Source: an uncultured Ruminiclostridium sp.
GTDB lineage: Bacteria > Bacillota > Clostridia > Oscillospirales > Ruminococcaceae
NCBI GenBank assembly: GCA_944388385.1
Contig: CALXIO010000001.1
Location: 1-64,000 of the forward strand
Direction of reading: 5' to 3'
DNA length: 64,000 nt
Part shown: positions 34,857 through 43,788 of the stretch, piece after piece
How the letters are laid out: every line of letters begins with the position of its first letter
Numbering within the stretch: position 1 is the stretch's first letter
Made by a program: the position numbers and the translations under genes
Notes under the pieces: generated by a model
What the model saw: only the letters and a program-made list of their open reading frames with translations
The model's database searches: none
Told to the model about the DNA's origin: nothing

Positions 34857-35198
34857 ATGGCAGGTTCAAGAAAACTCGGCAGAACCAGTGACCACAGAAA
34901 GGCTATGCTCAGAGGCATGGTAACACTTTTGCTTGAAAAGGGCAAGATCATTACCACTGTAGCAAGAGCCAAGGAAGTACGTGCTATGGCTGAGAAGATG
35001 ATCACTCTCGGCAAGGTTGGCACACTTCACACCAAGCGTCAGGTTTTTGCATATATCACCAAGGAAGATGTAGCTAAGAAGGTATTTGACGAGATCGCTC
35101 CCAAGTACGCTGATAAGAACGGCGGTTATACACGCATCGTTAAGATCGGCCCCAGAAGAGGCGACGCAGCTGAAATGGCTATTATCGAGCTTGTTTAA
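34857..35198 (+). CDS. rplQ: 50S ribosomal protein L17
   Basis: A 113-residue protein, [20 protein letters not shown], with the motif [20 protein letters not shown] (cited in part). Last gene of the ribosomal run; two terminators follow. Confidence 0.97.
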   Translation: MAGSRKLGRTSDHRKAMLRGMVTLLLEKGKIITTVARAKEVRAMAEKMITLGKVGTLHTKRQVFAYITKEDVAKKVFDEIAPKYADKNGGYTRIVKIGPRRGDAAEMAIIELV

Positions 35199-35202
35199 TT
35201 AA

Positions 35203-35234
35203 AAAAAAGACCGTCCTCGGACGGTCTTTTTTAT
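35203..35234 (+). terminator. Terminator of the ribosomal operon
   Basis: AAAAGACCGT-CCTCGG-ACGGTCTTTTTT, directly after rplQ. It is followed by a second terminator at 35244. Confidence 0.93.
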
Positions 35235-35243
35235 TGCAAAAAT

Positions 35244-35274
35244 AAAGACCGCCGAAAGGCGGTCCTTATTTTTT
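35244..35274. terminator. Second, bidirectional terminator
   Basis: AAAGACCGCC-GAAA-GGCGGTCCTTATTTTTT. On the minus strand it is followed by CTTTATTTTTG, so it also ends the small lipoprotein transcript that stops at 35304. Confidence 0.85.
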
Positions 35275-35303
35275 AGAGAGATTACGATAAATAGTGTTAC
35301 CTA

Positions 35304-35429
35304 TTATTCGGAAACAGCTGAGCTTGATACACCGTCAGAATCACCAACGGTAGATTCACCGCCGTCGCAAGCAGTAGCAGTTAATGCGATCATGGCAACT
35401 GTTAAAAATAATGCTAATACTTTCTTCAT
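35304..35429 (-). CDS. 41-residue small lipoprotein precursor
   Basis: The gene is below common length cut-offs but well supported. Minus-strand ATG at 35429 with GGAG 9 nt upstream gives MKKVLALFLTVAMIALTATA then CDGGESTVGDSDGVSSSAVSE. The first 20 residues are a lipoprotein signal and Cys21 would be the acylated residue, leaving a 21-residue acidic, serine-rich tail. A consensus promoter (35494-35522) precedes it and a terminator follows. The function is unknown. It could also be a signal-peptide remnant of a larger lost lipoprotein, but the intact promoter, RBS, stop and terminator argue for a real gene. Confidence 0.75.
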   Translation of the reverse strand: MKKVLALFLTVAMIALTATACDGGESTVGDSDGVSSSAVSE

Positions 35430-35493
35430 TTTGTTAACTCCTTTTTTGGTTTGTTTTTATCTATATCTATGGTGAAATCCTTCACCAATGCCT

Positions 35494-35522
35494 ATTATAG
35501 ACACATTCAGCCTTAAAATCAA
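35494..35522 (-). promoter_or_regulatory. Promoter of the small lipoprotein gene
   Basis: Minus strand TTGATT (35522-35517), 17-bp spacer, TATAAT (35499-35494). The 57-nt leader contains a GGTGAAGGATTTCACC hairpin at about 35471-35487. Confidence 0.8.
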
Positions 35523-35602
35523 GGGAATTTTTAAAAAAAATGTAAACGATAACAGATTTTCGTAAAAAATATCAAATTAGTGCGCTGAAAAGGAAAAGTT
35601 AC

Positions 35603-35631
35603 TGGACTTTTTCATAAAATTGTAGTATAAT
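35603..35631 (+). promoter_or_regulatory. Putative deoD promoter
   Basis: TGGACT at 35603-35608, 17-bp spacer and TATAAT at 35626-35631. A leader of about 150 nt follows before the ATG at 35791, in which I recognise no riboswitch. Confidence 0.7.
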
Positions 35632-35790
35632 ATGTGTAAATTAAGTGCAATTCAAGGGAAATTGTTACGGTTTTGTTACCTTTTTGGATATTATTTACAG
35701 TAAATTGCTATTTCATAGCAGAATATTTACAGCAATATCCATTAAATGCTAAATATTAGCAAAAATCTTAAACCGAAAGGAAGCGATAAT

Positions 35791-36498
35791 ATGTCAAACA
35801 CACCAACACCCCATATCGGGGCGGCACTTGGGGATATTGCCCCCAAGGTACTTATGCCCGGAGATCCGCTGAGAGCCAAGTATGTGGCGGAAAATTACCT
35901 TACTGAGGTAAAGTGCTACAATTCCATCAGAAATATGTATGGATATACCGGCTTATACAAGGGAGAGCCGGTATCGGTGCAGGGCTCAGGTATGGGTGTA
36001 TCCTCAATAGGAATATACAGCTACGAGCTTTTCAACTTCTACGGGGTTGAGGAGATTATAAGAATAGGCACAGCAGGTACATTAAGTCCCAAGGCAAAGC
36101 CGAAGGACTTAGTTATAGCCATGGGGGCGTGTCATGACTGTAATTGTGATAAGCAGTATCGTCTGCCGGGAATATATGCCCCGGTGGCGGATTTTGACCT
36201 TGTTTCAAGGGCGGTGGAAAGCGCAAAATCCAAGGGTATAACCTACCATGTGGGAAATGTGCTTACAGCCGAGGTATATTATGATGCCTCAAACAGCCTT
36301 GCAGACTGGACAAAAATGGGGGTACTCTGTGTTGAAATGGAGGCTGCCGCATTATATATGAATGCTGCATATTCCGGAAAGAAGGCACTTTGTATCTGCA
36401 CTATTTCAAATGATCCCATAAAGGGAAGTGAGGATCTTACCCCCGCAGAGAGGGAACAATGCCTCACAGATATGATAACCACAGCACTGGATATTTAA
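35791..36498 (+). CDS. deoD: Purine-nucleoside phosphorylase, DeoD type
   Basis: A 235-residue hexameric-type enzyme that cleaves purine nucleosides with phosphate. It has MSNTPTPHIGAALGDIAPKV, LMPGDPLRAKYVAE, the phosphate-site RIGTAGTL and the substrate loop VEMEAAALY with the catalytic Asp in ISNDPIKGSEDLTP. ATG at 35791 follows AAAGGAAG; 15 upstream in-frame codons add nothing conserved. Transcribed alone. Confidence 0.94.
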   Translation: MSNTPTPHIGAALGDIAPKVLMPGDPLRAKYVAENYLTEVKCYNSIRNMYGYTGLYKGEPVSVQGSGMGVSSIGIYSYELFNFYGVEEIIRIGTAGTLSPKAKPKDLVIAMGACHDCNCDKQYRLPGIYAPVADFDLVSRAVESAKSKGITYHVGNVLTAEVYYDASNSLADWTKMGVLCVEMEAAALYMNAAYSGKKALCICTISNDPIKGSEDLTPAEREQCLTDMITTALDI

Positions 36499-36592
36499 TA
36501 AATACCAAAAAAATTGACCTGAATATAAATGATTTAGTGTATTTTTATTAAAAATCCACAAAAATATAGGCTGAATTTCTTAAAATCTATTC

Positions 36593-36621
36593 TTGCTATT
36601 CAGGTGAAAATATGTTACACT
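36593..36621 (+). promoter_or_regulatory. Promoter of the pilus operon
   Basis: TTGCTA at 36593-36598, 17-bp spacer and TACACT at 36616-36621. The leader of about 63 nt has a small GATAGCTGTTATC hairpin and no c-di-GMP aptamer consensus. Confidence 0.65.
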
Positions 36622-36690
36622 CTTATATAGTGATAATAATTTCCTTTTTTGGATAGCTGTTATCTGAAAAAAATGAATGGGGGATACTAA

Positions 36691-37893
36691 GTGACAACCT
36701 TTACTTATGTTGCTACCGACACCAATGGTAAAAAGGTAAGAGGTAAGGAAAATGCCGAAAATTCCCAGGAGCTTATTGAAAAGCTCAGGCAAAAAGGTCT
36801 TTTCTGTACATCTTACAAGGACGTTACGAAGAGCAAAGCTTCGGATGTCAAATTCAAATTCAAGACGAAGGATCTTGCATTCTTCTGCCGTCAGCTTGCA
36901 GCGATGCTGACTTCCGGTATCAGTCTGGTTAAGTCATTACACATTCTGCAATCCCAGACAGAAAACAAAAAGCAAAAACAGGTACTCCTTGATATTTACG
37001 AGGAAGTACAGAAGGGTCGTTCCTTCTCAGAGGCTATTGCCACAAAGCCCGGCGTATTCCCGGACCTGTTTGTCAGCATGGTTTCCGCCGGTGAAGTTTC
37101 AGGTAACCTGGACATGATTATGAACAGAGTTGCCGAGCACTACGCAAAGGACAGTAAGACACAAAACAAGATCAAGGGCGCTATGATTTACCCTATCGTT
37201 CTTCTTGTACTGTTAGTTGTAATCTTCATTGCCATGTTTACAACGATTCTGCCTATGTTCCGTGATCTTATCACAGACGAAAGCGAAATGCCTGCATTAT
37301 CAGCGGTCATGTTCGCAATCAGTGACTTCATGATCGGTTACTGGTACATACTTGTAGCGGTTTTCGTTGTAATCGTAATTATAATACGTATTATACTGAA
37401 AACGCCTGCTTCAAGACTTAAGTACGATGAAATGCTGCTGAGACTGCCGAAGGTAGGTAAGCTGCTCAGAACAATTTATACAGCCCGTTTCTCAAGAACA
37501 ATGGCTAACCTGTTCTCCAGTGGTATGCAGATGGTTGAATGTATTGAAAAATCTGTAGGAACTCTGGGCAACAGCTACATTATCCAGGCATTTGACGATG
37601 TTATTGAGAATGTAAAACGAGGCGAAGCCCTCTCGGTTGCAGTAGGACGAATAAACGTATTTGAAGGTATGTTCGTATCTATTATATATGTCGGTGAGGA
37701 AGCCGGTGCACTTGACACCATTCTTGAAAAGTCATCCGACTACTACGACGAAGAAGCGGATTCCGCTATTTCGAGCCTTGTATCGCTGCTGGAGCCTGTA
37801 ATGATTATCTTCATGGGTATCATGATAGGTTGTATCCTTGCGGGTGTATTCCCGATTCTTTATAGCGGTATGGAAGGCATGGGCAATATGTAA
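36691..37893 (+). CDS. pilC: Type IV pilus inner-membrane platform protein PilC
   Basis: A 400-residue GspF/PilC protein with an N-terminal RAGE-like region (TTFTYVATDTNGKKVRGK) and two T2SSF repeats (FCRQLAAMLTSGISLVKSL and FSRTMANLFSSGMQMVECI). There are three membrane segments, near residues 167-190, 215-237 and 368-392. The start is GTG at 36691 behind GGGGGA. PilC couples the motor ATPases to pilin insertion and removal. It opens the operon. Confidence 0.92.
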   Translation: MTTFTYVATDTNGKKVRGKENAENSQELIEKLRQKGLFCTSYKDVTKSKASDVKFKFKTKDLAFFCRQLAAMLTSGISLVKSLHILQSQTENKKQKQVLLDIYEEVQKGRSFSEAIATKPGVFPDLFVSMVSAGEVSGNLDMIMNRVAEHYAKDSKTQNKIKGAMIYPIVLLVLLVVIFIAMFTTILPMFRDLITDESEMPALSAVMFAISDFMIGYWYILVAVFVVIVIIIRIILKTPASRLKYDEMLLRLPKVGKLLRTIYTARFSRTMANLFSSGMQMVECIEKSVGTLGNSYIIQAFDDVIENVKRGEALSVAVGRINVFEGMFVSIIYVGEEAGALDTILEKSSDYYDEEADSAISSLVSLLEPVMIIFMGIMIGCILAGVFPILYSGMEGMGNM

Positions 37894-37925
37894 ATTAACC
37901 ACAATACAGGAAGGAAATATAATTT

Positions 37926-39542
37926 ATGTTATCAATAGATATCACCGACAGACAAGTAAAGCTTGTCCGCGGCTCTGCACAGGGCAGCAAAATTAAAATC
38001 GATGAAGTGGATTTCCGCAACATTGAACCCGGACTTGTATCCAACGGTTACATTGCAGATGTACCCATGGTTGCAGCGGAAATCATAGATATCATCAACA
38101 CAAGAAGTATCAAGGAAAAGGATACCATAGTATCAGTAAGCTCATCCTCAATTCTTTATAAGGAGCTTACACTTCCCAAGCCCAAGAAGCTCAGCAACAC
38201 AGCGGCTATCGAGGCTATGATCGGTAGTAACATGGGTATCTCAAATGAGTACAATATCTCATATACTATCGTAGGTGAAACAACAGACGAAAACAAGAAT
38301 CCCCTTATCAAGGTTCTTGCTACCGCTTGTCCCCAGAGACTTGTTGAAGGTTACGTAAAGCTCTTTACTCACCTTGGTCTTTCACTTAAGGCAATCAACA
38401 TTTCCAACAACTCAATTTCACGTCTTATCCAGAACACACCGAAGATGTCAAACTATATGCCTCTTCTGTTAGTTCAGATAGACAAGGGATTCTTAAACAT
38501 CAACCTCTACGAAGACAACGTGCTTTCATTCTCACGTTACTTCAAGATAGATGCGGCAGATTACAATAACTCACCTGACTATGTAAACCAGGCGATTTAT
38601 GATAACCTGTTCAGAATGTTCCAGTTCTTCGCATCAAGAAAAGATATGAAGCCCATTAAGGAAATGATGTTCTATGGTGAGGTAGGCGACTTTATTTCCC
38701 TTACAAACACCGTAGCACCCTTCAATGTTCCCTGTCATATCTTAAGCGCACCTACAAATATTGCTTCCCGCGCTGACTTTGAGTTCACAATGTACGCAAA
38801 CGCAATCGGTGCTCTTTACAAGGTTAATAAGGAAGTTGAGCACATCAACCTTCTTGATACCACAGCGGCAAAGGAAAGTAAGGGTCTTAACACCTTCTTT
38901 ATTGCACTTGGTCTTACAGTAGTAGGAAGCTTGGCAGTTGTATTCTTTGCAAATATGATTATCGGTATCATAAATACAGGTATTGAGGGCGAAACAAAGA
39001 AGATACAGGCTCAGATAGATGACCCTGCCTTCCAGGAACGTCTTAATACCCTGCATACCAAGGAAGGTGTACTATCAAACTTCCAGAGCTATAAGGAAGC
39101 TATTTCAAATGCGGAAATCATGTTCAACTATATGCCCAAGGGTACAACAGATGTATACAAGATGCTTCGTGAACCCTTCCAGGCAGAAGAGGGTATCGAG
39201 GAAATTACTTCCGCTGATATAAGAAATCAGCTCGACGGTATGAGATTGGTTGATACAGTAGAAATTTCTTCTTATTCGGTATCTGCAACATATCAGTGCC
39301 CCTCTCAGGCAATGCCTTCAATCTATGTAAGAGCACTTATTGACCAGGGCTACTTCGAGAACATTCAGTATACCGGTTATGAGGTAGAGAGAAGCGAGGA
39401 CGGCGAGACAGAGCTTGTTACTTTCGAGCTTACTATGCTTCTCAAGGCAGGTAATGATGTTGATATGTCAAAGGAGCAGGCTGAAGAAGCTGTAAACAAC
39501 AGCGGCGCTGAGGTTCCTGCCGACAACACAACGACCGAATAA
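37926..39542 (+). CDS. pilM: PilM-PilN fusion protein (type IV pilus alignment)
   Basis: A 538-residue protein. The first 300 residues are an actin-like PilM domain (LSIDITDRQVKLVRG, then LLLVQIDKGFLNINLYEDN and FYGEVGDF). It is followed by INLLDTTAAKES, the short peptide by which PilN normally docks in PilM, then a single membrane segment (about 321-345) and an extracellular PilN-like alpha/beta domain. In most bacteria PilM and PilN are separate proteins joined by that peptide. The tail is low-complexity (NNSGAEVPADNTTTE). It lies directly before pilO, as pilN does. Confidence 0.85.
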   Translation: MLSIDITDRQVKLVRGSAQGSKIKIDEVDFRNIEPGLVSNGYIADVPMVAAEIIDIINTRSIKEKDTIVSVSSSSILYKELTLPKPKKLSNTAAIEAMIGSNMGISNEYNISYTIVGETTDENKNPLIKVLATACPQRLVEGYVKLFTHLGLSLKAINISNNSISRLIQNTPKMSNYMPLLLVQIDKGFLNINLYEDNVLSFSRYFKIDAADYNNSPDYVNQAIYDNLFRMFQFFASRKDMKPIKEMMFYGEVGDFISLTNTVAPFNVPCHILSAPTNIASRADFEFTMYANAIGALYKVNKEVEHINLLDTTAAKESKGLNTFFIALGLTVVGSLAVVFFANMIIGIINTGIEGETKKIQAQIDDPAFQERLNTLHTKEGVLSNFQSYKEAISNAEIMFNYMPKGTTDVYKMLREPFQAEEGIEEITSADIRNQLDGMRLVDTVEISSYSVSATYQCPSQAMPSIYVRALIDQGYFENIQYTGYEVERSEDGETELVTFELTMLLKAGNDVDMSKEQAEEAVNNSGAEVPADNTTTE

Positions 39543-39564
39543 GTTTTGAAAGGAATTTTTAGAT

Positions 39565-40434
39565 ATGAAAATCAGTAAACAAGAACAGATAATTATCATA
39601 GTCTTACTTGTTGCAGCTATTGTAGGCGTAGGCTTATTCGTATTCCTGCTTCCCAATATCGACAAGATAGGCGAAAACAACAAGAAGCTCGAAGCTAAGC
39701 AGACTGAATATCAGGGCTACCTTACAGAGCTTGAACATGAAAAGACAATCGACGATGAAATCAAAGCTGCTTATGAAGAAGGTAAGGACCTTGCAGATAC
39801 ATTCTACAATGACCTTACCACCTACGAGGCAGACGAAATCATCCGTCAGTTCCTTGCAAATGACACAGACATCGTAATCGACGGTCTTGAAATTTCACCC
39901 TTGGCTACAGAATCTCTTACAGTTTCCGTATTTAACGAAACAGAGGTTACATATCCTCTTAAGGACTTTGCAAATACCGTGGTTGTAACCGAAGAGGAAG
40001 CAATCGACTTCAACACTCTCAGCGACAGAGAGAAGATTATGTACGCTAAGGATTTCATAGCTACAAATCTTTCCCAGTCACAGCCTGTTGTAGTAGGTGT
40101 TGTAAATGTATCCTTCACAGCTCACTGTGAGAAGCTTGAAAACCTCCACGCATTTGTTGACAGACTTTACACAGGTGTAAGAGCAGACGGTGAAAAGGCA
40201 AAGGCTACTTACCTTGCGGGTGTTTCTTATGAGCTTTACGAGAAGACACAGACAGTAGGCGTAGAGGATGAAACATCAACTCCTGCTGATAACACAAGCA
40301 CACCTGCTGACAATACAACAAACAACACAGAATCCGACACTAATGCAGACGACGGATACTCAATGGACTTCGCAGTTAAGTTCTACTGCATCCAGCCCGT
40401 TGCAGATCCCTTTGCAAACGGTACAGCAGCATAA
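39565..40434 (+). CDS. pilO: PilO-like pilus alignment protein
   Basis: A 289-residue protein with a short cytosolic start (MKISKQEQ), one membrane segment (residues 9-31), a coiled-coil-like stretch to about 85, and a PilO-type ferredoxin-like domain. Residues about 237-265 are a T/D/N-rich linker (TPADNTSTPADNTTNNTE) that splits the final strand from the rest. Position after PilM/N supports PilO; the sequence alone is divergent. Confidence 0.75.
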   Translation: MKISKQEQIIIIVLLVAAIVGVGLFVFLLPNIDKIGENNKKLEAKQTEYQGYLTELEHEKTIDDEIKAAYEEGKDLADTFYNDLTTYEADEIIRQFLANDTDIVIDGLEISPLATESLTVSVFNETEVTYPLKDFANTVVVTEEEAIDFNTLSDREKIMYAKDFIATNLSQSQPVVVGVVNVSFTAHCEKLENLHAFVDRLYTGVRADGEKAKATYLAGVSYELYEKTQTVGVEDETSTPADNTSTPADNTTNNTESDTNADDGYSMDFAVKFYCIQPVADPFANGTAA

Positions 40435-40445
40435 TTTAATAGGCA

Positions 40446-40473
40446 AAAAGCCCGGTTTTTACCTCGGGCTTTT
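40446..40473 (+). terminator. Terminator-like hairpin inside the pilus operon
   Basis: AAAAGCCCG and CGGGCTTTT form the stem, 11 nt after the pilO stop. The T-tract is only four long (TTTTCG), so partial read-through into the next gene is likely, which would set the ratio of platform to tip proteins. Confidence 0.6.
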
Positions 40474-40501
40474 CGCCGTATATTGAGAAAGGAAAAGCGT
40501 G

Positions 40502-42868
40502 ATGCATAATAAGACAAAATTTAACAAAACGCTGAAAAAACGTTTTAAGCTTTCACGACTGTATAAGGGCAAGGGCTCGATACTCTTTATCATCGTTGCA
40601 GTAATGTCCGTACTTGCAATTCTTGCATCTGCGGTCTACTACTCCGTATCTGCTTCAAGAAAGCAGGTTGATATAAGATATGACACAGAACAGGCATATC
40701 AGAGTGCAGTTTCCCTTAATGAGCTGTTTACCGACTATCTTTCAGTAAATTCAGCCGGACCTTTAGCACAGAGCATAATAGGTCTTGCACCCGGACAGTC
40801 ACTTGTAACCACTAGCAGTAACGCTGACGGTTTTAATGAAATTGCCGGCGGTCTTGGTGAGTATAAGATCACAATCAAGAAGATAAGAGGTAACGGCACA
40901 AGCGATGAAGTTCACGTACTTGAGATCGTTACCGAAACAAAGGTAAACGGCAAGACAGAATCTCTGTCAGTAGTCGGTGCATTTACAGTAACCGCACAGG
41001 CAGCATCCTTCGACAGATTCTTTACAGCGACCGGTTATGCACCTAACGACGTTGCCATCACCGGTGGTGCTATCAACTCAACACTTTACCTTGATACAGA
41101 GTTCTCACAGATAGGTACAAGACCTTCAGCAGGTGCAAACTCCGATACACATATAGCGGCTGATATTATTGCGGCAGGCTCAGTTATGTTCGGTCGTATA
41201 CCTACCTTTAACAAGGATGCAACAATTAACAATGTAACCCTTGAAAGAAAGGAAATGAATGTTACCATCGGTAACAACTGTTACTTTGTAAACAACGCTG
41301 AGCTTGACCTTAACGGCGGTAAGCTGAGAGTAGGCGGCAGTATTGTTCATCTTGAAAACTGCTATCCTATAAAGTCTAATTCCGATATTTATGTTCTCGG
41401 GGACTATTTCTTAGGTACAGCCATGAGCGAATCTAACCCCAGCAATATTTATATTGACGGCGACTTATATCTTTGCGGTAACGCTGATTACCCCGGAAAG
41501 ATTTATGTAAACGGCGACCTTATTGTAAGTTCAGAACATAACAACAGTGGTATTGATAATGAGATTCATGTAGGCGGTAATGTATATATTCCTTCCAATA
41601 TGAATGTTGATAGTTATCGTGGAGGCAATGTTCATATCGGAGGTACCTCCTTTGTATATGAAGCCAATGATGCAGCATCCAAAGCAAAGATGGATTTCAC
41701 CTTAACTGAAGACTCTGATGTAGAAAACTACCAGAGAAAGGGCAAGGAGTTAAAGGCATTATTCGGTCAGGTACCCAGCCACTCACTTGTATGGCCTCTT
41801 ACAGGCGACTCCCCCTCACAGGTTAAGGCTAAGATCAACGAAACAATCGGTTACTCCGAATATATCAACTGGGATCTTGAAAACAAGTTTGTTTCAAGCA
41901 CAGGCGCACTTATAATTGAGCCTACCGTACTTGATTATACCGGCGCTGACCAGTGGAACCCTTCCACTACAAAAGTCTTCTCTGCTGCAGACCAGACTGA
42001 ATATGTATTTGATTTCCAATACTTAGGTCATACGGGATACGGCGGTATCAACCTTGTTTTCGATACAGCAAACGGTACAGGCGGCTATGAAGATATTTAT
42101 GTATATCTGAAGGCTAACTGTAAGGAAGTTATTGAAGGCAACGGGGGCAAAAAATATGTAACAAATGTTCCCGAAAGCGAATATGACTGCTTCTGCTGGG
42201 GTCCTACCGACCTTAAGGACAGCTGGGCTGCCATGAACGTACTTGTAAAGGGTAAGGGTGCACTTGTTATGGTATTACCCGATAACGTTAAGTATGTTGC
42301 AAAGACTGCTTCCTATGTAGGTCATATTTCCCTCTTTGAAGAAGCCTTCAACGGCGGCAACCCCCTTGATCTTAATGCCGCTCCTCCTTCAGCAGCAACC
42401 TGTAACTCAAAAATACAGGTAATTCAGAGTCTGTATACTGAAGACGGCTATATAAAGGATAACATTATAACAAAGTACGAGAACAACGAGCAGTACATTC
42501 ACAACAATGTTTTCCTTGTAACAGTAAGTAAGAACGCTGATATGGACTTCTACTCAAATTCACAGAATATGTTTGCAGGTATTATCTACGCACCTTATAT
42601 GACCTATAAGGTAAAGAATGCAAACAGTATGTCAGTTTATGTAGGCGGTATGGTCGTTGGTAACTACGATATCCAGGCATCAACAAACGGCTATGTATTC
42701 GCAGCTCCCTACGATTATTACGATACCCATGTATCTTCAGGCCTTAATGATGAACAGAAGGAAGAAGAAAGAAAGAAATATCTTTCCAACCTTATGGCTT
42801 CCTCCGGTTGTTCTTCAACCTTAGGCTCTTCAACCTCAAGAAGCTGGAGAGTATACGGTTATAACTAA
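40502..42868 (+). CDS. PilX-like surface protein with beta-solenoid repeats
   Basis: A 788-residue protein. The basic N-terminus is followed by KGKGSILFIIVAVMSVLAIL, a PilX-type N-terminal segment without the usual Glu5. After a helix, residues about 245-400 show repeats of roughly 20 residues ending in a G-G/G-D turn (IYIDGDLYL, IYVNGDLIV, IHVGGNVYI, VHIGGTSFV), as in right-handed solenoids. The C-terminal part is unrecognised. It probably forms a pilus tip or surface adhesin. ATG 40502 is preferred over the adjacent GTG 40499. The cellulose- or host-binding role is speculation. Confidence 0.7.
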   Translation: MHNKTKFNKTLKKRFKLSRLYKGKGSILFIIVAVMSVLAILASAVYYSVSASRKQVDIRYDTEQAYQSAVSLNELFTDYLSVNSAGPLAQSIIGLAPGQSLVTTSSNADGFNEIAGGLGEYKITIKKIRGNGTSDEVHVLEIVTETKVNGKTESLSVVGAFTVTAQAASFDRFFTATGYAPNDVAITGGAINSTLYLDTEFSQIGTRPSAGANSDTHIAADIIAAGSVMFGRIPTFNKDATINNVTLERKEMNVTIGNNCYFVNNAELDLNGGKLRVGGSIVHLENCYPIKSNSDIYVLGDYFLGTAMSESNPSNIYIDGDLYLCGNADYPGKIYVNGDLIVSSEHNNSGIDNEIHVGGNVYIPSNMNVDSYRGGNVHIGGTSFVYEANDAASKAKMDFTLTEDSDVENYQRKGKELKALFGQVPSHSLVWPLTGDSPSQVKAKINETIGYSEYINWDLENKFVSSTGALIIEPTVLDYTGADQWNPSTTKVFSAADQTEYVFDFQYLGHTGYGGINLVFDTANGTGGYEDIYVYLKANCKEVIEGNGGKKYVTNVPESEYDCFCWGPTDLKDSWAAMNVLVKGKGALVMVLPDNVKYVAKTASYVGHISLFEEAFNGGNPLDLNAAPPSAATCNSKIQVIQSLYTEDGYIKDNIITKYENNEQYIHNNVFLVTVSKNADMDFYSNSQNMFAGIIYAPYMTYKVKNANSMSVYVGGMVVGNYDIQASTNGYVFAAPYDYYDTHVSSGLNDEQKEEERKKYLSNLMASSGCSSTLGSSTSRSWRVYGYN

Positions 42869-42912
42869 TAACCGTATACAGCTTTCCCTAATTTTACGAA
42901 AGGAAGAATGAT

Positions 42913-43785
42913 ATGAAAATCAGAAAATTGCTCTGTCGCAAAAAGAAGGGCTTTACTCTGGTAGAGTGCGTTGTGGCAATGGGTGTTTTTGCCGTAATGG
43001 CTGCCATGATCATGCAGATGCTGGCTATCAGCATTATGAAGTACAGAGTAAATCATAATCTCCAGCAGGATATGGATAAACAGATCTCCGACATAATCAG
43101 CGAAAATGCTCTTGTGGAAAGAGAAACCATGGATTTTGCCATGAGATTTATCTTATCCGGAGGTGCAGGCAGCGGCATAAATGTTAATATCAATGATGTT
43201 AAGGTAAACAAGGCGCCTGCAGGCGAGGGAGATAATCGTCTTGAGATAAACAACTTCGAGGGCGAAATTGAAGCTCCCGATGATGACGGCTCCAATAACG
43301 ATGTAGGCGGTGCCGGAATGGTTAAGGACACCGACCACGTATATGGTACGAAGGGTATTAAGAGAATTTATATCGATTCTGAAGAATCAGATAATGCTGA
43401 AAACGGAAATAAGGTTATCACCCTCGGAATTACTATTTATGACAATGACAAGGTACTTGCAGGTTCAGAAAGCAGTTCAGTCAAGATAAGCCTTCCCAAG
43501 TCAGCAGTAGAAGTATCCTTCCCTAACGCCGACAACAGATTAAAGCCTACTATTCTTTCAGGTAATACCTTCAGAGTTTACCTTGCAAGCCCTAATAACA
43601 GTGCAGAAAGCTACAACAAAGTAGAGGTAAGATTTGAGCTTACACCCGAGGACTATGAGGATGACTATGAGTCATTTGCACAGTTCTTCATGGGCAGAAC
43701 AGGTACAGACAGTTCTGTAACCTTCTATGAAAACCCCGAGGTTCCCGGTGTATATAACCTTACTTCACCTGTTTTGGGGGTGTGA
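42913..43785 (+). CDS. Type IV minor prepilin (PilV/PulG-like)
   Basis: A 290-residue prepilin: KKKG|FTLVECVVAMGVFAVM shows the PilD cleavage site, Glu5 and the hydrophobic helix. The mature part is large for a pilin and contains a D/N/G-rich stretch. Pseudopilin size and position suggest a minor pilin that primes assembly. It is followed after 3 nt by a second prepilin gene. Confidence 0.85.
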   Translation: MKIRKLLCRKKKGFTLVECVVAMGVFAVMAAMIMQMLAISIMKYRVNHNLQQDMDKQISDIISENALVERETMDFAMRFILSGGAGSGINVNINDVKVNKAPAGEGDNRLEINNFEGEIEAPDDDGSNNDVGGAGMVKDTDHVYGTKGIKRIYIDSEESDNAENGNKVITLGITIYDNDKVLAGSESSSVKISLPKSAVEVSFPNADNRLKPTILSGNTFRVYLASPNNSAESYNKVEVRFELTPEDYEDDYESFAQFFMGRTGTDSSVTFYENPEVPGVYNLTSPVLGV

Positions 43786-43788
43786 TGT

